In this document: in pieces, positions 44,012-53,610 of the stretch
Layout: the number at the start of each line of letters is the position of its first letter
Position numbering within the stretch: position 1 is the stretch's first letter
Assembly: GCF_000310145.2 (NCBI RefSeq)
Contig: NZ_AMXA01000017.1
Coordinates: forward strand, 1 to 64,000
DNA: 64,000 nt
Direction: 5' to 3'
DNA from: Thauera sp. 28
GTDB lineage: Bacteria; Pseudomonadota; Gammaproteobacteria; Burkholderiales; Rhodocyclaceae
The notes under the pieces: generated by a model
Databases searched by the model: none
The model's input: the letters and a program-made list of their open reading frames with translations, nothing else
What the model was told of the DNA's origin: nothing
Made by a program: the position numbers and the translations under genes

Positions 44012-44138
44012 TTTTGCCCGCTTGTGCTGTGCTTGTCTGCAGCCAAGCGGAGTATTCGGTCCCTTTTTCGCATATCAGCCAGCAACCAACGCCTGTACGG
44101 ATAGGTAGCCAGCCAAATCTTCCTTCCTGGAGAGCTTG

Positions 44139-46085
44139 ATGGTTACCTTCACTGGCGTTCAGTCGACGCTTCGGTCCGCATCGTTTGGCGGTGTGTCACG
44201 GATCATGCTGGCGCTCGCCGTCCTGCCCGCCGCGCAGGCCTGGGCTGGGGCGGCTTCCGATTCGAGGCTCGACGAGGTCTTTGTGACCGCCACTCAGCGC
44301 GAGCAGGCTGTTCGCGACGTGCCCGCAGCGGCAGCGGTGGTCAAGCGCGAAGAAATCGAGGCCGCAGGTGCCGACAATGTGCTTGCGGCCGTGCGTGAGA
44401 CGACGGGAATCGGCCTCGTCGGGCAAAGCGTTGCTGGCCGCAAGACGATGTCCCTGCGCGGCATGGACGGCAAGCACACCCTCTATCTCGTCAATGGCCT
44501 GCGCGTCATCAATACCGACGACTGGGTCGGACATTCCGATTTCCAGTATGACTGGACACCTGTCGACAGCATCGAACGCATCGAGGTTGTGCGAGGGCCG
44601 ATGTCCGTGCTCTATGGCTCGGATGCACTCGGTGGCGTCATCAACACGATTACCCGCCGGCCCGACGCCGAATGGCGTGGCGGCGTTCGCCTCGGCGGGC
44701 GCAGCGTAGCGGGTGGGGGTGATTCGCTCAGCGGCGGTGTTCATTTTTCCGGTGGCCTGACCGACACCTTGCGCATGGCGATCTCGGCCACGCGGCTGCA
44801 GCGCTCGCCGCTCGAGCGCAAGGAAGACCGGCGCACCTCGGAGATCGAGGGTACCGACCTGCAGTCGGGGCATCTGTTGCTGTCCTGGCAGCCGCTGGCC
44901 GCGCACACGTTCGACCTCGAGCACCGCGTCAGCAACGAGGAACGTGAGCGCGACCAAGTCCGCAGCGGCACCTACTACCGCGATACCTACGACATCGATC
45001 GCTCGCAGTCGATCGCGACCTGGCGCGCCGACTGGTCGGGTGTGGAGACCCAGTTGCGCGCCTGGGAGTCCGATTTCTCGGTGTCGAACCGGCGCACCAA
45101 TGGCGTGGCGCCCACCCGCCCGCAGAGCATGGACGACCGTGGTGTGGACGGGCGCGTCGGCTTCGCGCTCGGCAGCATGCAGTACCTGACGGTGGGCTTC
45201 GACACCCGGACCGAGACGATGAAGAACGCCGGCCTCGCCGGTGGCAAGGACGACGCCGATTTTCGCGCGCTGTATATCCAGGATGAGATTGCACTGGCTG
45301 CAGATCTCACGCTTACGCTCGGCTTCCGTCGCGACCGACACTCGATCTTCGGTGCCGAGAGCAGTCCGCGCGCCTACCTTGTCTGGCATGCGACCGATGC
45401 CTGGACGCTGCGAGGCGGCTACGGCGAAGGCTTCCGCGCGCCAACGCTCAAGCAGGCCTCGTCGTCGTACGAGGGTGCCGAAGGGCCGCATACCTTCTAC
45501 GGCAACGGCGACATCCGGCCCGAGACGAGCAAGTCGTGGGAGCTCGGTCTCATGTACGCCAAGGGTGCGATCGATTGGGAGCTCACCGCGTTCCGCAACA
45601 GTGTCACCGATCTCATTACCACGCGCGAGATCCGGCGCGTCGGTCCCCGAGCCTTCTACATCTACGACAACATCAACGATGCCCGCATCCAGGGGGTCGA
45701 GACCGCACTGCGCGTGGATCTTGGCGGCGGTTTCGATGCCCGCCTGAGCGGACAATGGCTCGACACCGAGGACAAGACCTCGGGCAAGCCGCTCAATGCG
45801 CGGCCCGACCACTTGCTCAATGCCCGCCTGGGCTGGAAGCAGGGGCCCTTGAGCGCAGCCCTCCGCCTGGAGCACACCGGCCGTCAGTATGTCACCTCGG
45901 CGGCGCGCAAGGCGCCAGCCTACAACCTGCTGCATCTGCAGGGTGGCTACGCGTTCAACAAGCACCTGCGCGTGACTGCTGGCATCGACAACATCACCAA
46001 TTTCCGCCTGGCCGACAAGTCCAGTTTGTTCAGCTACTCGGAAACCCCGCGCGCGCTGCGCGTCACGCTGCACGGCGCGTTCTGA
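44139..46085 (+). CDS. TonB-dependent haem receptor, HmuR-like
   Basis: 648 aa from ATG 44139, with GGAGAG just upstream; TTG at 44136 is ignored. Signal peptide ends near AQAWAG. The TonB box is EVFVTAT. The plug has SLRGMDGKHTLYLVNGLRV and IEVVRGPMSVLYGSDALGG. In the barrel, GFRAPTLKQ near 430 and GDIRPETS fit the FRAP and NPxL motifs of haem receptors. The barrel ends in Phe. It comes first in a locus with a CobN-like chelatase, ExbB-like and DUF2149 genes, the order of hmuRSTUV. Confidence 0.75.
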   Translation: MVTFTGVQSTLRSASFGGVSRIMLALAVLPAAQAWAGAASDSRLDEVFVTATQREQAVRDVPAAAAVVKREEIEAAGADNVLAAVRETTGIGLVGQSVAGRKTMSLRGMDGKHTLYLVNGLRVINTDDWVGHSDFQYDWTPVDSIERIEVVRGPMSVLYGSDALGGVINTITRRPDAEWRGGVRLGGRSVAGGGDSLSGGVHFSGGLTDTLRMAISATRLQRSPLERKEDRRTSEIEGTDLQSGHLLLSWQPLAAHTFDLEHRVSNEERERDQVRSGTYYRDTYDIDRSQSIATWRADWSGVETQLRAWESDFSVSNRRTNGVAPTRPQSMDDRGVDGRVGFALGSMQYLTVGFDTRTETMKNAGLAGGKDDADFRALYIQDEIALAADLTLTLGFRRDRHSIFGAESSPRAYLVWHATDAWTLRGGYGEGFRAPTLKQASSSYEGAEGPHTFYGNGDIRPETSKSWELGLMYAKGAIDWELTAFRNSVTDLITTREIRRVGPRAFYIYDNINDARIQGVETALRVDLGGGFDARLSGQWLDTEDKTSGKPLNARPDHLLNARLGWKQGPLSAALRLEHTGRQYVTSAARKAPAYNLLHLQGGYAFNKHLRVTAGIDNITNFRLADKSSLFSYSETPRALRVTLHGAF

Positions 46086-46104
46086 TCGCCGCCTGCCCGT
46101 TGTT

Positions 46105-46128
46105 GCGCCCCGCGTTCCTGCGGGGCGC
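46105..46128 (+). terminator. Strong hairpin between receptor and chelatase genes
   Basis: GCGCCCCGC, loop GTTCCT, GCGGGGCGC: a perfect 9-bp stem in the 66-bp gap. No T-run follows, so it may be an attenuator or an RNA-processing or stability element that lets the receptor be made in excess over the chelatase. Confidence 0.5.
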
Positions 46129-46151
46129 TTGTCGAATCCAAGATACCGCCC

Positions 46152-49100
46152 ATGAACAGCTCCACTCCGGTCGAATCCGTCTCGCATGCGCCAGCCCGTG
46201 CACCCTGGCGTCATCTAATCCTCGTCTGTGTGCTGCTCGTGCTTGCCGCCGCGTTGGCGATCGCCCTCCAGCCGCAGCCCCGTGCAGGGCGGGTTGCCGT
46301 GATCAGCAGCGACTTCGTGCTCGGTGGCAAGTTCGTCGCGCTGCACGCCCTGGCCGACACGGCCGGGGTGGATCTTGCCGTGGTCAATATCGACCGTGAC
46401 GCCGCGGATGCGGTCGAGGCGGCCCTGCGCGGCGTGAGGCTGGCCGTGCTGGACGCGCCACGCGAGGAAGACGGCCGACGCATGCGCGAACAGGTCGTGC
46501 CCGTGCTCGATCGCCTCGCTGTGCCCTGGATGCTGTCGTCGGCACGTGGCGTACAGGTGGGCGGCGGGTTGGAGCCTGCGACCGGCGAGGCCTTGTACGC
46601 CTATTACCGCAACGGTAGCCAGCGCAATTTTGCCGGCTTCTTCGCCCATGTCCGCCATCACCTCTTCGGCGAAACCGCCGTCGCGGTGCCGGCCCCGGTG
46701 GTGTTCCCGGACACCGGCATCTACCACCCGGATCACCCTGATCTCGTTGTCGGCGATCTTGCCGCCTACCGCCAGTGGCTGGGCGAAGAGCGCGCTCGGC
46801 GCAGCCCGGCGGTCGGCATCGTCGTCCACCAGGCCTATATCGGCAACATGGGCATGGGGCACATCGACGAGCTGGTGCGCATGCTGGAAGCGCGGGGGGC
46901 GCTGCCGGTGGTGTTCTACCACCCGCTGACGGCGCCGAGCGGCGCGCTCGACATCGTGATGGACGAAGGGCGAGCGGCGGTGGATGTGCTGCTCAACTTC
47001 CAGGTCATGTACCAGGGCAGCCGGCGCGAGGACTACGCCAGGCTGGACGTCCCGGTGCTGCAGGCGATGACCTGGCGCGAGGGCGACGCCGCCCACTGGC
47101 GTGCGAGTGCCGAAGGCGTGCCGGGCGGTGCCGTGCCCTTCCTGCTCGCGATTCCGGAGCAGGCTGGCCTGAGCGACCCGCTGATGGTCGCCGCGATCGA
47201 GGACGAGCGTGCCGTGCTGATCCCCGAGCAGGCGAACGCCCTGGTGGATAAGGCGTACCGCATTGCCCGCCTGCGCGCGAAGGCGAATGCGGACAAGCGT
47301 GTGGCGCTGATGTTCTACAACTACCCGCTCGGCGAGCGTAACCTGTCGGCCTCGTTCCTGAACGTGCCGCGCAGTCTCGCCCGCCTGTCCGAGGCCCTGC
47401 AGGGCGCGGGCTACACCGTGCCGCCCGCCGAGGAGCAAGCGCTCATCGACAGCGCAGCCCGTCTGCTCGCACCTTTCTACCGCGAGGGCAGGCTCGACGC
47501 CCTGCTGGCCGACAATCTCGCGGCGGCCTTGCCCCTTGCCGACTATCTTGCCTGGTTCGATAGCCTGCCTGCGCACGTCCGCGAGCGCATCAACAAGCAC
47601 TGGGGGCCGCCCGAGAACGACCCGATGCTGGTCGGTGCGGGTGACACGCGCAGCTTCGCGATCCCGCGCCTGCAGCTTGGCAACCTGGTGATCATGCCGC
47701 AGCCGCCGCGCGGCCGCATCGACGAGCCGCCCGAGAAGGCGATCTACCACGACACCAAGGTGCCGCTGACCCACTTCTACCTTGCCGCCTACCTCTATGC
47801 GCGCACCGCCTTCGATGCCGACGCGCTGATCCACTTCGGCACCCACGGCAGCCAGGAGTGGACGCCGGGCAAGGAGCGCGGCCTGTCCATCCATGACGAC
47901 CCCTACCTGGTGCTGGGCGACCTGCCGGTGATCTATCCCTACATCGTCGACAACATCGGCGAGGCCACCCAGGCGAAGCGGCGTGGCAGGGCGACGATCA
48001 TCAGCCACCAGACGCCATCGTTCGCACCGGCCGGTCTGCATGCGCAGCTGATGCCGCTGCACGACCTGCTGCACGAGTACGAGCTGCTCGACGTCGGCGC
48101 AGTCAAGGATCGCACCATGGGCGCCATCGTCGATGAGGCGGCACGCCTGACCCTGATCGAGGACATCGGCTGGACGGCCGAGCGCGCACGCGCAGACTTT
48201 CGCCCCTTCGAGCGCGAGCTGCACGACTGGCTGCATACGCTGGCGCAGACCGCCCAGCCGCTCGGCCTGCACACCTTCGGCGAGGCGCCGCGCTTCGAGC
48301 ATCGCGTCGGCACGGTGATGCAGATGCTCGGCGACCGCCTGTACGCGAGCCTCGGCCTGGCCGAGCCGGACGAGCTGTTCGTGGAGGACTACAAGGCGCT
48401 GCCCGAGTCTGCCCCCTACCGCCTGCTCGCCGGCGCGTTCGCGACCGAGCCTGCGGCGGATGAAGACGCGCTGCTGAGCGAGGGGCGCGCCTACTTTGAC
48501 GCACTTGCGGCAGCCGGCGAGCACGCCGGTCTGCTCAAGGCGCTCGACGGCCGCTTCATCGACACCCAGTACGGCGGCGACCCGATCAGGAACCCCGAGA
48601 GCCTGCCCACCGGGCGCAATCTCTACGGCTTCGATCCCTCGCGCATCCCGACCGAGCAGGCCTGGCTCGCCGGCGCTGACGCTTTCGCTCAGCTGCTCGA
48701 AGCGCACCGGGCGGAGCACGGCACGCCGTTGCGCAAGGCGGCGTTCTCGCTTTGGTCGGTCGAGGCGATGCGCCACCTCGGCGTGCTCGAGGCCCAGGTC
48801 TTCCACGCCCTCGGCGTGCGCCCGGTGTGGGACCGCTTCGGCCGCATCAGCGACGTGGAGGTCATCCCGCGCGAGGAACTCGGCCGTGCGCGGGTGGATG
48901 TGGTCGTGTCCGCCACCGGCCTCTATCGCGATCACTTCCCGACCGTCATGACGCTCATCGCGCGTGCGGTCGAGCGCGTGGCGGAGCTCGACGAGCCCGA
49001 CAACGCCGTACGCGCGAACGCGCTGGAGATCGAGCGCTCGCTCATCGAGCAGGGCTTCACCGCCGAGGACGCGCGCCTGCACGCGCTGACGCGCATCTTC

Positions 49101-50177
49101 TCGAGCGAGAGCGGCGCCTACGGCACCGGCCTGGATGACGCTACGCTCGCATCCGACACCTGGGACGACGAGGGCAAGCTTGCCGATCTCTATCTGGAGC
49201 GCATGCAGTACGCCTATGGTCCGGACCCCTCGCGCTGGGGCGAGCGCGTGCGTGCGCCCGGCAATCGGGAGGCGGCTGGCGGCGCGGCAGGCAAGGGCGG
49301 CTTCAACCTCTATGCCGAGCACCTGAGGGGAACCGAGGCGGCCGTGCTCGCGCGCTCGTCCAACCTCTACGGCATGCTCACCACCGACGATCCCTTCCAG
49401 TACCTGGGCGGCATCGGCCTCGCCGTCCGCCGCCTCGACGGGCGCACGCCCGGGCTCTATATCAGCAACCTGCGCGACCAGGGCAAGACCCGGGTCGAAG
49501 GCGCAGGGCGCTTCCTGGCGGCGGAGCTGCGTGCGCGCTACTTCCATCCGCAGTGGGTGGAGGCGATGCAGCAGGAGGGTTATGCCGGCACGCTGGCGGT
49601 CGTCGATACGGTCAACAACTTCTGGGGCTGGACCGCCGTGGCGCCTGAGATCGTCCGCGACGATCAGTGGCAGCAGTTCTTCGAGGTCTATGTCGAGGAC
49701 TCGCTCGAGCTGGGCATGGAAGAGTGGTTCGAGCGCCACAACCCCACCGCCCGTGCCCAGGTCGCAGAGCGCATGCTCGAGGCCGCGCGCAAGGAGTACT
49801 GGAGCACCGACGAGGCCACGCTGAAGCGGCTCGTCGAGATCTATGCCGACGCGGTCGAGCGACTCGACTACCAGCCGGTCAGCAGCAAGGTGGACGCCTA
49901 TGCCCGCTCGCTCGCGGCCGGCTTCGGGCTGGAATCGAGCACGGCACCTGCGCAGGATGCGGCGACGACCCCGACCCCGACCCCGAACGCGGCCGAGGCA
50001 GAGCCGCAGCAAGTGACCGGACAGGTGCTCGAGCAGGTCGCACCTGATGCGGCCGCCGACATGCCGGCGCCCTGGCTGGAGCTTCTGCTTGCGCTGCTCA
50101 CCCTGGGCGCCTTCTTCGCGGGTACGCTGAGCCAGTCGCGCCGGCAGCCGGGTGTCATGCCTGGTACGCGAGCATGA
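46152..50177 (+). CDS. Membrane-anchored CobN/ChlH-like chelatase (HmuS-like)
   Basis: 1341 aa. An N-terminal membrane anchor (about 17-38) precedes a CobN/magnesium-chelatase-H core. The family hallmark runs near 556-600: HFGTHGSQEWTPGKERGLSI, GDLPVIYPYIVDNIGEATQ and AKRRGRATIISHQ. A Pro/Thr/Ala linker and second membrane helix (about 1305-1325) end the protein. Soluble CobN and ChlH insert Co or Mg and need ATPase partners CobST or ChlDI, which are absent here. A two-anchor CobN relative between TonB receptors and ExbB/DUF2149 genes matches HmuS, reported to remove iron from haem in anaerobes. A cobalt- or other tetrapyrrole function cannot be excluded. Confidence 0.75.
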   Translation: MNSSTPVESVSHAPARAPWRHLILVCVLLVLAAALAIALQPQPRAGRVAVISSDFVLGGKFVALHALADTAGVDLAVVNIDRDAADAVEAALRGVRLAVLDAPREEDGRRMREQVVPVLDRLAVPWMLSSARGVQVGGGLEPATGEALYAYYRNGSQRNFAGFFAHVRHHLFGETAVAVPAPVVFPDTGIYHPDHPDLVVGDLAAYRQWLGEERARRSPAVGIVVHQAYIGNMGMGHIDELVRMLEARGALPVVFYHPLTAPSGALDIVMDEGRAAVDVLLNFQVMYQGSRREDYARLDVPVLQAMTWREGDAAHWRASAEGVPGGAVPFLLAIPEQAGLSDPLMVAAIEDERAVLIPEQANALVDKAYRIARLRAKANADKRVALMFYNYPLGERNLSASFLNVPRSLARLSEALQGAGYTVPPAEEQALIDSAARLLAPFYREGRLDALLADNLAAALPLADYLAWFDSLPAHVRERINKHWGPPENDPMLVGAGDTRSFAIPRLQLGNLVIMPQPPRGRIDEPPEKAIYHDTKVPLTHFYLAAYLYARTAFDADALIHFGTHGSQEWTPGKERGLSIHDDPYLVLGDLPVIYPYIVDNIGEATQAKRRGRATIISHQTPSFAPAGLHAQLMPLHDLLHEYELLDVGAVKDRTMGAIVDEAARLTLIEDIGWTAERARADFRPFERELHDWLHTLAQTAQPLGLHTFGEAPRFEHRVGTVMQMLGDRLYASLGLAEPDELFVEDYKALPESAPYRLLAGAFATEPAADEDALLSEGRAYFDALAAAGEHAGLLKALDGRFIDTQYGGDPIRNPESLPTGRNLYGFDPSRIPTEQAWLAGADAFAQLLEAHRAEHGTPLRKAAFSLWSVEAMRHLGVLEAQVFHALGVRPVWDRFGRISDVEVIPREELGRARVDVVVSATGLYRDHFPTVMTLIARAVERVAELDEPDNAVRANALEIERSLIEQGFTAEDARLHALTRIFSSESGAYGTGLDDATLASDTWDDEGKLADLYLERMQYAYGPDPSRWGERVRAPGNREAAGGAAGKGGFNLYAEHLRGTEAAVLARSSNLYGMLTTDDPFQYLGGIGLAVRRLDGRTPGLYISNLRDQGKTRVEGAGRFLAAELRARYFHPQWVEAMQQEGYAGTLAVVDTVNNFWGWTAVAPEIVRDDQWQQFFEVYVEDSLELGMEEWFERHNPTARAQVAERMLEAARKEYWSTDEATLKRLVEIYADAVERLDYQPVSSKVDAYARSLAAGFGLESSTAPAQDAATTPTPTPNAAEAEPQQVTGQVLEQVAPDAAADMPAPWLELLLALLTLGAFFAGTLSQSRRQPGVMPGTRA

Positions 50178-52273
50178 TGCGAGCGCGTGCGCACCTTGGG
50201 TCGCTGCTTGCGGCGCTTGCCGCCGGCTTGCCGGTGGGCGCCCTGGCGGACACCGAGCTGAAGGCGATCGAGGTCGAGGCCGCGCTCGATGCGGTCGCCG
50301 AGCAGCGCTATGCGGCGGGCCAGAAAGTGGTCTTCGACCGCGAGGACATCGCCAGCCTGGGCGGGCTGTCGGTGTCCGAGGTGTTGCGCAAGCTGCCCGG
50401 ACTGGAGCGCGGTGCGGATGGCATGGAAGGCGCCTCGGCCTCGGCGCGCGGGATGGCGCGCGATTCGGTGCTCATCCTCGTCAATGGCGAGCGCCCCACG
50501 GCGAGCGGGCGGCATGCGCTTACCGTGGTCGGCCGGCTGCCTGCTGGCGAACTCGAGCGGGTCGAACTGATGCGCGGCGGCTCGGCCGAGTTCGGCGTCA
50601 CCGCCGAGGTGGTGGTGAACCTTGTCGTGCGTGCGCCGCAGGCCAAGCCGAGCCGCTCGCTGAAGGCCACCGTGGGCCTGCGCGGCGACGAACCCAACCT
50701 GCAGTTGACCGGCAGCGTCGAAGGCGGGGTGGCCGAGCGTGCGTGGACCCTGCCGCTGACGTTCAACCGCCACCGCATGCCGGTCGAGCAGCAGCGCATG
50801 CGCGGCGATCCGGCCGGCGTCGTGGCCGATGAGCGGACGCTGGGCCGCTACCGTGTCGATGAACTGATCCTGTCGCCACGATTGTCCTTGAAGGACGGCG
50901 AACGACGTCTGACTGTGTGGCCAAGCCTCTATCTCAACAACGGCTGGCGGCGCCAGCAGCTCAGCGCCGGCGGCGTCGATACCCGCGTCGACCGCGAGCG
51001 CAGCGACATGCGCATCGCGCGCCTGCGCGCCGACGCCAGCATGCCGCTGGCGTCCGTCGATGGCCGGCTCGGGCTGCGGCTTGCGGTGATGGACGGCGAC
51101 CGTCGGACGGACACCCGTCGCCTGCCTGCCGTGGGCACGGCCGCAGTCGAGGCGCTCGAGCGCAGCGAGCGCGAACTCACCGGGTCGGCCCGGCTCGACA
51201 GGGCAGTGGGGGCCCACCTGCTGACCTGGGCGCTTGAGGGCGCGGTGCTCAGCCGGAAGGATGCACAGGAGGCGGGATCGGATACGGCGTTAGCGCTGCG
51301 CCGTCATGACTTGCGTGAAACAAGCGCGGCGGCCTGGTTCCAGGACGAATGGACCTTCGGCGGCGCCGACGGCGACACTTTTACGCTCACCAGCGGCCTG
51401 CGCGTGGACGGCCTGCGCCAGCGTTCGGGCGGCGGGCAGCGGCATACCGAGGCGGTGTCGCCCTCGCTCGCATTACGTTGGGCGTTCGCGCCGGCCTGGG
51501 TGCTGCGCACCAGCGTCGGAAGTGGCTTGCGCGCGCCCAAGCTGGATGAGCTCAGTCCGGTCGTCACCCGCAGTGCGGGCGTCAATACGCCACTCGAACC
51601 CGACCTGGGCGGGCGGCCGGGCCTGGCTGCGGAGCGCATCCAGCGCTTCGAGATCGGTGTCGAGCGCTATCTCGGCGGCGAGCGCAGCGTGCTTGGGGCC
51701 AACGCCTACTTCCGTCGCACTGCGGACTTCATCGAGCGCACGCTGGCCGACGAGGCTGGACGCTGGGTCGAGCGCCCCGCCAACGTTGGCGATGCGCGCC
51801 ATTGGGGCGTCGAGCTCAGCGTGCGCCTGGACAGCGCCGCCCTCGCTGGCATCTTGCCGGCCGGCGGCAGCCTGCGCGCAACCCTTACCCTGCCGCGGGC
51901 CGAGGTGGACGACGCCCGCCTGGGCGTCCGGCGTATCGCCAGTGACACGCTCCGCCATGTCTCCAGCCTTGGCTATGAACACGCGCCTTCGGGTGCGGCC
52001 CTGCGCTTTGGCGTCCAACTCCGCCACACGGGGCCGGCACGCACGGCGCGGGCCAGCGAACTGCAGGGGACTAACCGCAGTGGCACGCGTATCGACGTCC
52101 ATGTCACCCGGCAGCTCGCTCCTGGGGTTGATCTGCGCCTGGCCGGGGAGAACCTGCTCGGTGCGCGCGATCGCCATGCACGTGTGGCGCGCGATGACGA
52201 CCGTCGCTGGCAGCTGGCCGGCCGTGATGGCGGCGACAGGACCTGGCTGCTGACCCTGGAGGGGAAGTGGTAG
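50174..52273 (+). CDS. Second TonB-dependent receptor of the HmuS-like locus
   Basis: 699 aa, start overlapping the chelatase stop (ATGA). Signal peptide ends near GALA-DT. The plug is slightly unusual: SARGMARDSVLILVNGERPT, VELMRGGSAEFGVTAEVVV. The barrel has LRAPKLDELSP near 455 and ends with LLTLEGKW, a Trp terminal residue instead of Phe. Coupled translation with the chelatase suggests the two act on the same ligand. It differs from the first receptor in nearly all loops, so the ligands or partner haemophores may differ. Confidence 0.75.
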   Translation: MMRARAHLGSLLAALAAGLPVGALADTELKAIEVEAALDAVAEQRYAAGQKVVFDREDIASLGGLSVSEVLRKLPGLERGADGMEGASASARGMARDSVLILVNGERPTASGRHALTVVGRLPAGELERVELMRGGSAEFGVTAEVVVNLVVRAPQAKPSRSLKATVGLRGDEPNLQLTGSVEGGVAERAWTLPLTFNRHRMPVEQQRMRGDPAGVVADERTLGRYRVDELILSPRLSLKDGERRLTVWPSLYLNNGWRRQQLSAGGVDTRVDRERSDMRIARLRADASMPLASVDGRLGLRLAVMDGDRRTDTRRLPAVGTAAVEALERSERELTGSARLDRAVGAHLLTWALEGAVLSRKDAQEAGSDTALALRRHDLRETSAAAWFQDEWTFGGADGDTFTLTSGLRVDGLRQRSGGGQRHTEAVSPSLALRWAFAPAWVLRTSVGSGLRAPKLDELSPVVTRSAGVNTPLEPDLGGRPGLAAERIQRFEIGVERYLGGERSVLGANAYFRRTADFIERTLADEAGRWVERPANVGDARHWGVELSVRLDSAALAGILPAGGSLRATLTLPRAEVDDARLGVRRIASDTLRHVSSLGYEHAPSGAALRFGVQLRHTGPARTARASELQGTNRSGTRIDVHVTRQLAPGVDLRLAGENLLGARDRHARVARDDDRRWQLAGRDGGDRTWLLTLEGKW

Positions 52274-52337
52274 CAGCCACTGCCCCGGCACATTCACGAC
52301 CACTACCACCAACCCATTCATCTTCCAAGGAGGACAC

Positions 52338-52898
52338 ATGTCCCTTTCCCAACTGATCGAAACCGCCATGTACGGACTCAGTCAGCTCTTCATGCTGCCT
52401 GTGCTGCTGCTCGTGACCGTGCTGTTCTTCTACGCCTTCCACGCCCTCGGCCGCTTCCTCATGCAGGCGCGCCAGCGCCGTCGCGGCGACCCGCGTGCGC
52501 AGGAACTCCATGCCGCGCTGCGCCTGGATCCCAGCCTGGGGGTGACCGATCTGGAAGCGATCGCTGTGCACCGGCTCGAGACCCTGCGCATCGCTACCCG
52601 TGTCGGGCCGATGCTCGGCCTGGTCGCAACCATGATCCCCATGGGGCCAGCCTTGATGGCACTCTCCGATGGGCAACTCCAGGAGGTCAGCCGCAACCTG
52701 ATGATCGCCTTCTCAGCGGTGATCCTCGCGCTGATCGCCTCTGCGATTACCTACTGGGTCGTCAGCGTGCGCCGCCGCTGGCTGGCGACCGAGCTGGCCG
52801 ATATCGAGAAGCGAGGCTGCCGCGCTGCTGCGCACGAACAGGGCGGTGCGCCATACGATGATCCGCTCGCCCCGCTGGCCGCGGAGGGTGTGCAATGA
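52338..52898 (+). CDS. ExbB/TolQ/MotA-like proton channel protein (HmuTU-type)
   Basis: 186 aa. AAGGAGG lies 5 bp upstream. Three membrane segments are seen: an N-terminal one (PVLLLVTVLFFYAFHALGR) and two after residue 90 (RVGPMLGLVATMIPMGPAL and ILALIASAITYWVV). The ExbB-type signature between the latter two is kept in form. It sits with a DUF2149 gene rather than exbD, as in hmu loci, so it probably energises the dedicated receptors or the chelatase. Confidence 0.75.
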   Translation: MSLSQLIETAMYGLSQLFMLPVLLLVTVLFFYAFHALGRFLMQARQRRRGDPRAQELHAALRLDPSLGVTDLEAIAVHRLETLRIATRVGPMLGLVATMIPMGPALMALSDGQLQEVSRNLMIAFSAVILALIASAITYWVVSVRRRWLATELADIEKRGCRAAAHEQGGAPYDDPLAPLAAEGVQ

Positions 52899-53206
52899 GC
52901 CTGCGCCTGATGGACGACCTCGAGGCCGACGACCCCATCCTGTCGGTGGTCAATCTGATCGACGTGTTCCTGGTGATCATCGCCGCGCTGCTGCTGGCGA
53001 TCGCAAGCAACCCGATGAACCCTTTCACAACCGATGACGTCACCATCATCAGGAACCCCGGGCAGCCGAACATGGAGATGATCGTCAAGAAGGGCGAGGT
53101 CATCGAGCACTACCAGGCCAGTGGCGAGATCGGCTCGGGAGAGGGCGCCAAGGCTGGGGTCGCCTACCGCATGAAGGATGGCTCCTTCGTCTATGTTCCG
53201 GAGTAG
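52895..53206 (+). CDS. DUF2149 protein (ExbD-like partner)
   Basis: 103 aa, start overlapping the ExbB-like stop (ATGA). DDPILSVVNLIDVFLVIIAA with LLLAIASNP is the DUF2149 mark: an Asp inside a single membrane helix, as in ExbD/TolR. The periplasmic tail is short and strand-rich. It is the likely partner of the ExbB-like channel. Confidence 0.8.
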   Translation: MSLRLMDDLEADDPILSVVNLIDVFLVIIAALLLAIASNPMNPFTTDDVTIIRNPGQPNMEMIVKKGEVIEHYQASGEIGSGEGAKAGVAYRMKDGSFVYVPE

Positions 53207-53227
53207 TCCATCAAGGGCAAGAAAGGC

Positions 53228-53259
53228 TTGACTTTCTGTGGATAGTAATAATAATGAGA
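53228..53259 (+). promoter_or_regulatory. Promoter with Fur-box-like overlap
   Basis: TTGACT (53228-53233) and AATAAT (53250-53255) are 16 bp apart. GATAGTAATAATAATGAGA at 53241-53259 resembles a Fur 19-mer and covers the -10 box. It would place the following small gene and the S4 paralogue under iron control. Confidence 0.5.
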
Positions 53260-53283
53260 ACTGTTCGCAGAAAGGAGTTCGTC

Positions 53284-53568
53284 ATGTCTCTTCAGGTCTC
53301 GACCGAACAGCTCAGGCTGATCTCCGGCCTCATCTCACACGTGGCCCGCTACCTGGACAGTGGCTGTCCTCGTGCGGCGCACGAGGCGGGCATGTTGCTG
53401 CGCGAGCTCGACGCGCGTCCGATCGACCAGGAGCTGAACCGCTCATGCGAACAACTCGAACAGGCCATCGCGAACAGCCAGCCGCCCCGAGCGCTGCGTT
53501 CCAGCGCAGTCGCACGCGACGCGGTCTCGATTTCGAAGCTGCCTCAATCGCACTTTTCGCACGCCTGA
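53284..53568 (+). CDS. Hypothetical small helical protein
   Basis: 94 aa from ATG 53284, with AAGGAG 6 bp upstream. The first 70 residues form amphipathic helices (STEQLRLISGLISHVARYL, ELNRSCEQLEQAIA) and the tail is polar. No signal peptide or family was recognised. It is 42 bp before the S4 paralogue and shares its promoter. Confidence 0.55.
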   Translation: MSLQVSTEQLRLISGLISHVARYLDSGCPRAAHEAGMLLRELDARPIDQELNRSCEQLEQAIANSQPPRALRSSAVARDAVSISKLPQSHFSHA

Positions 53569-53610
53569 GGCGTGCTGCACAGACTCACGGAACAACAGAA
53601 GGAGAACGAC

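Noticed and set aside
46215-50012. 1265-codon open frame on the minus strand
   Set aside because: It lies fully inside the CobN-like gene, is Arg/His/Gln-rich without domains and is a GC-codon shadow.
46152-50177. Cobaltochelatase CobN of B12 synthesis
   Set aside because: Membrane anchors at both ends, no cobST or other cob genes nearby, and a TonB/ExbB/DUF2149 context favour the HmuS type.
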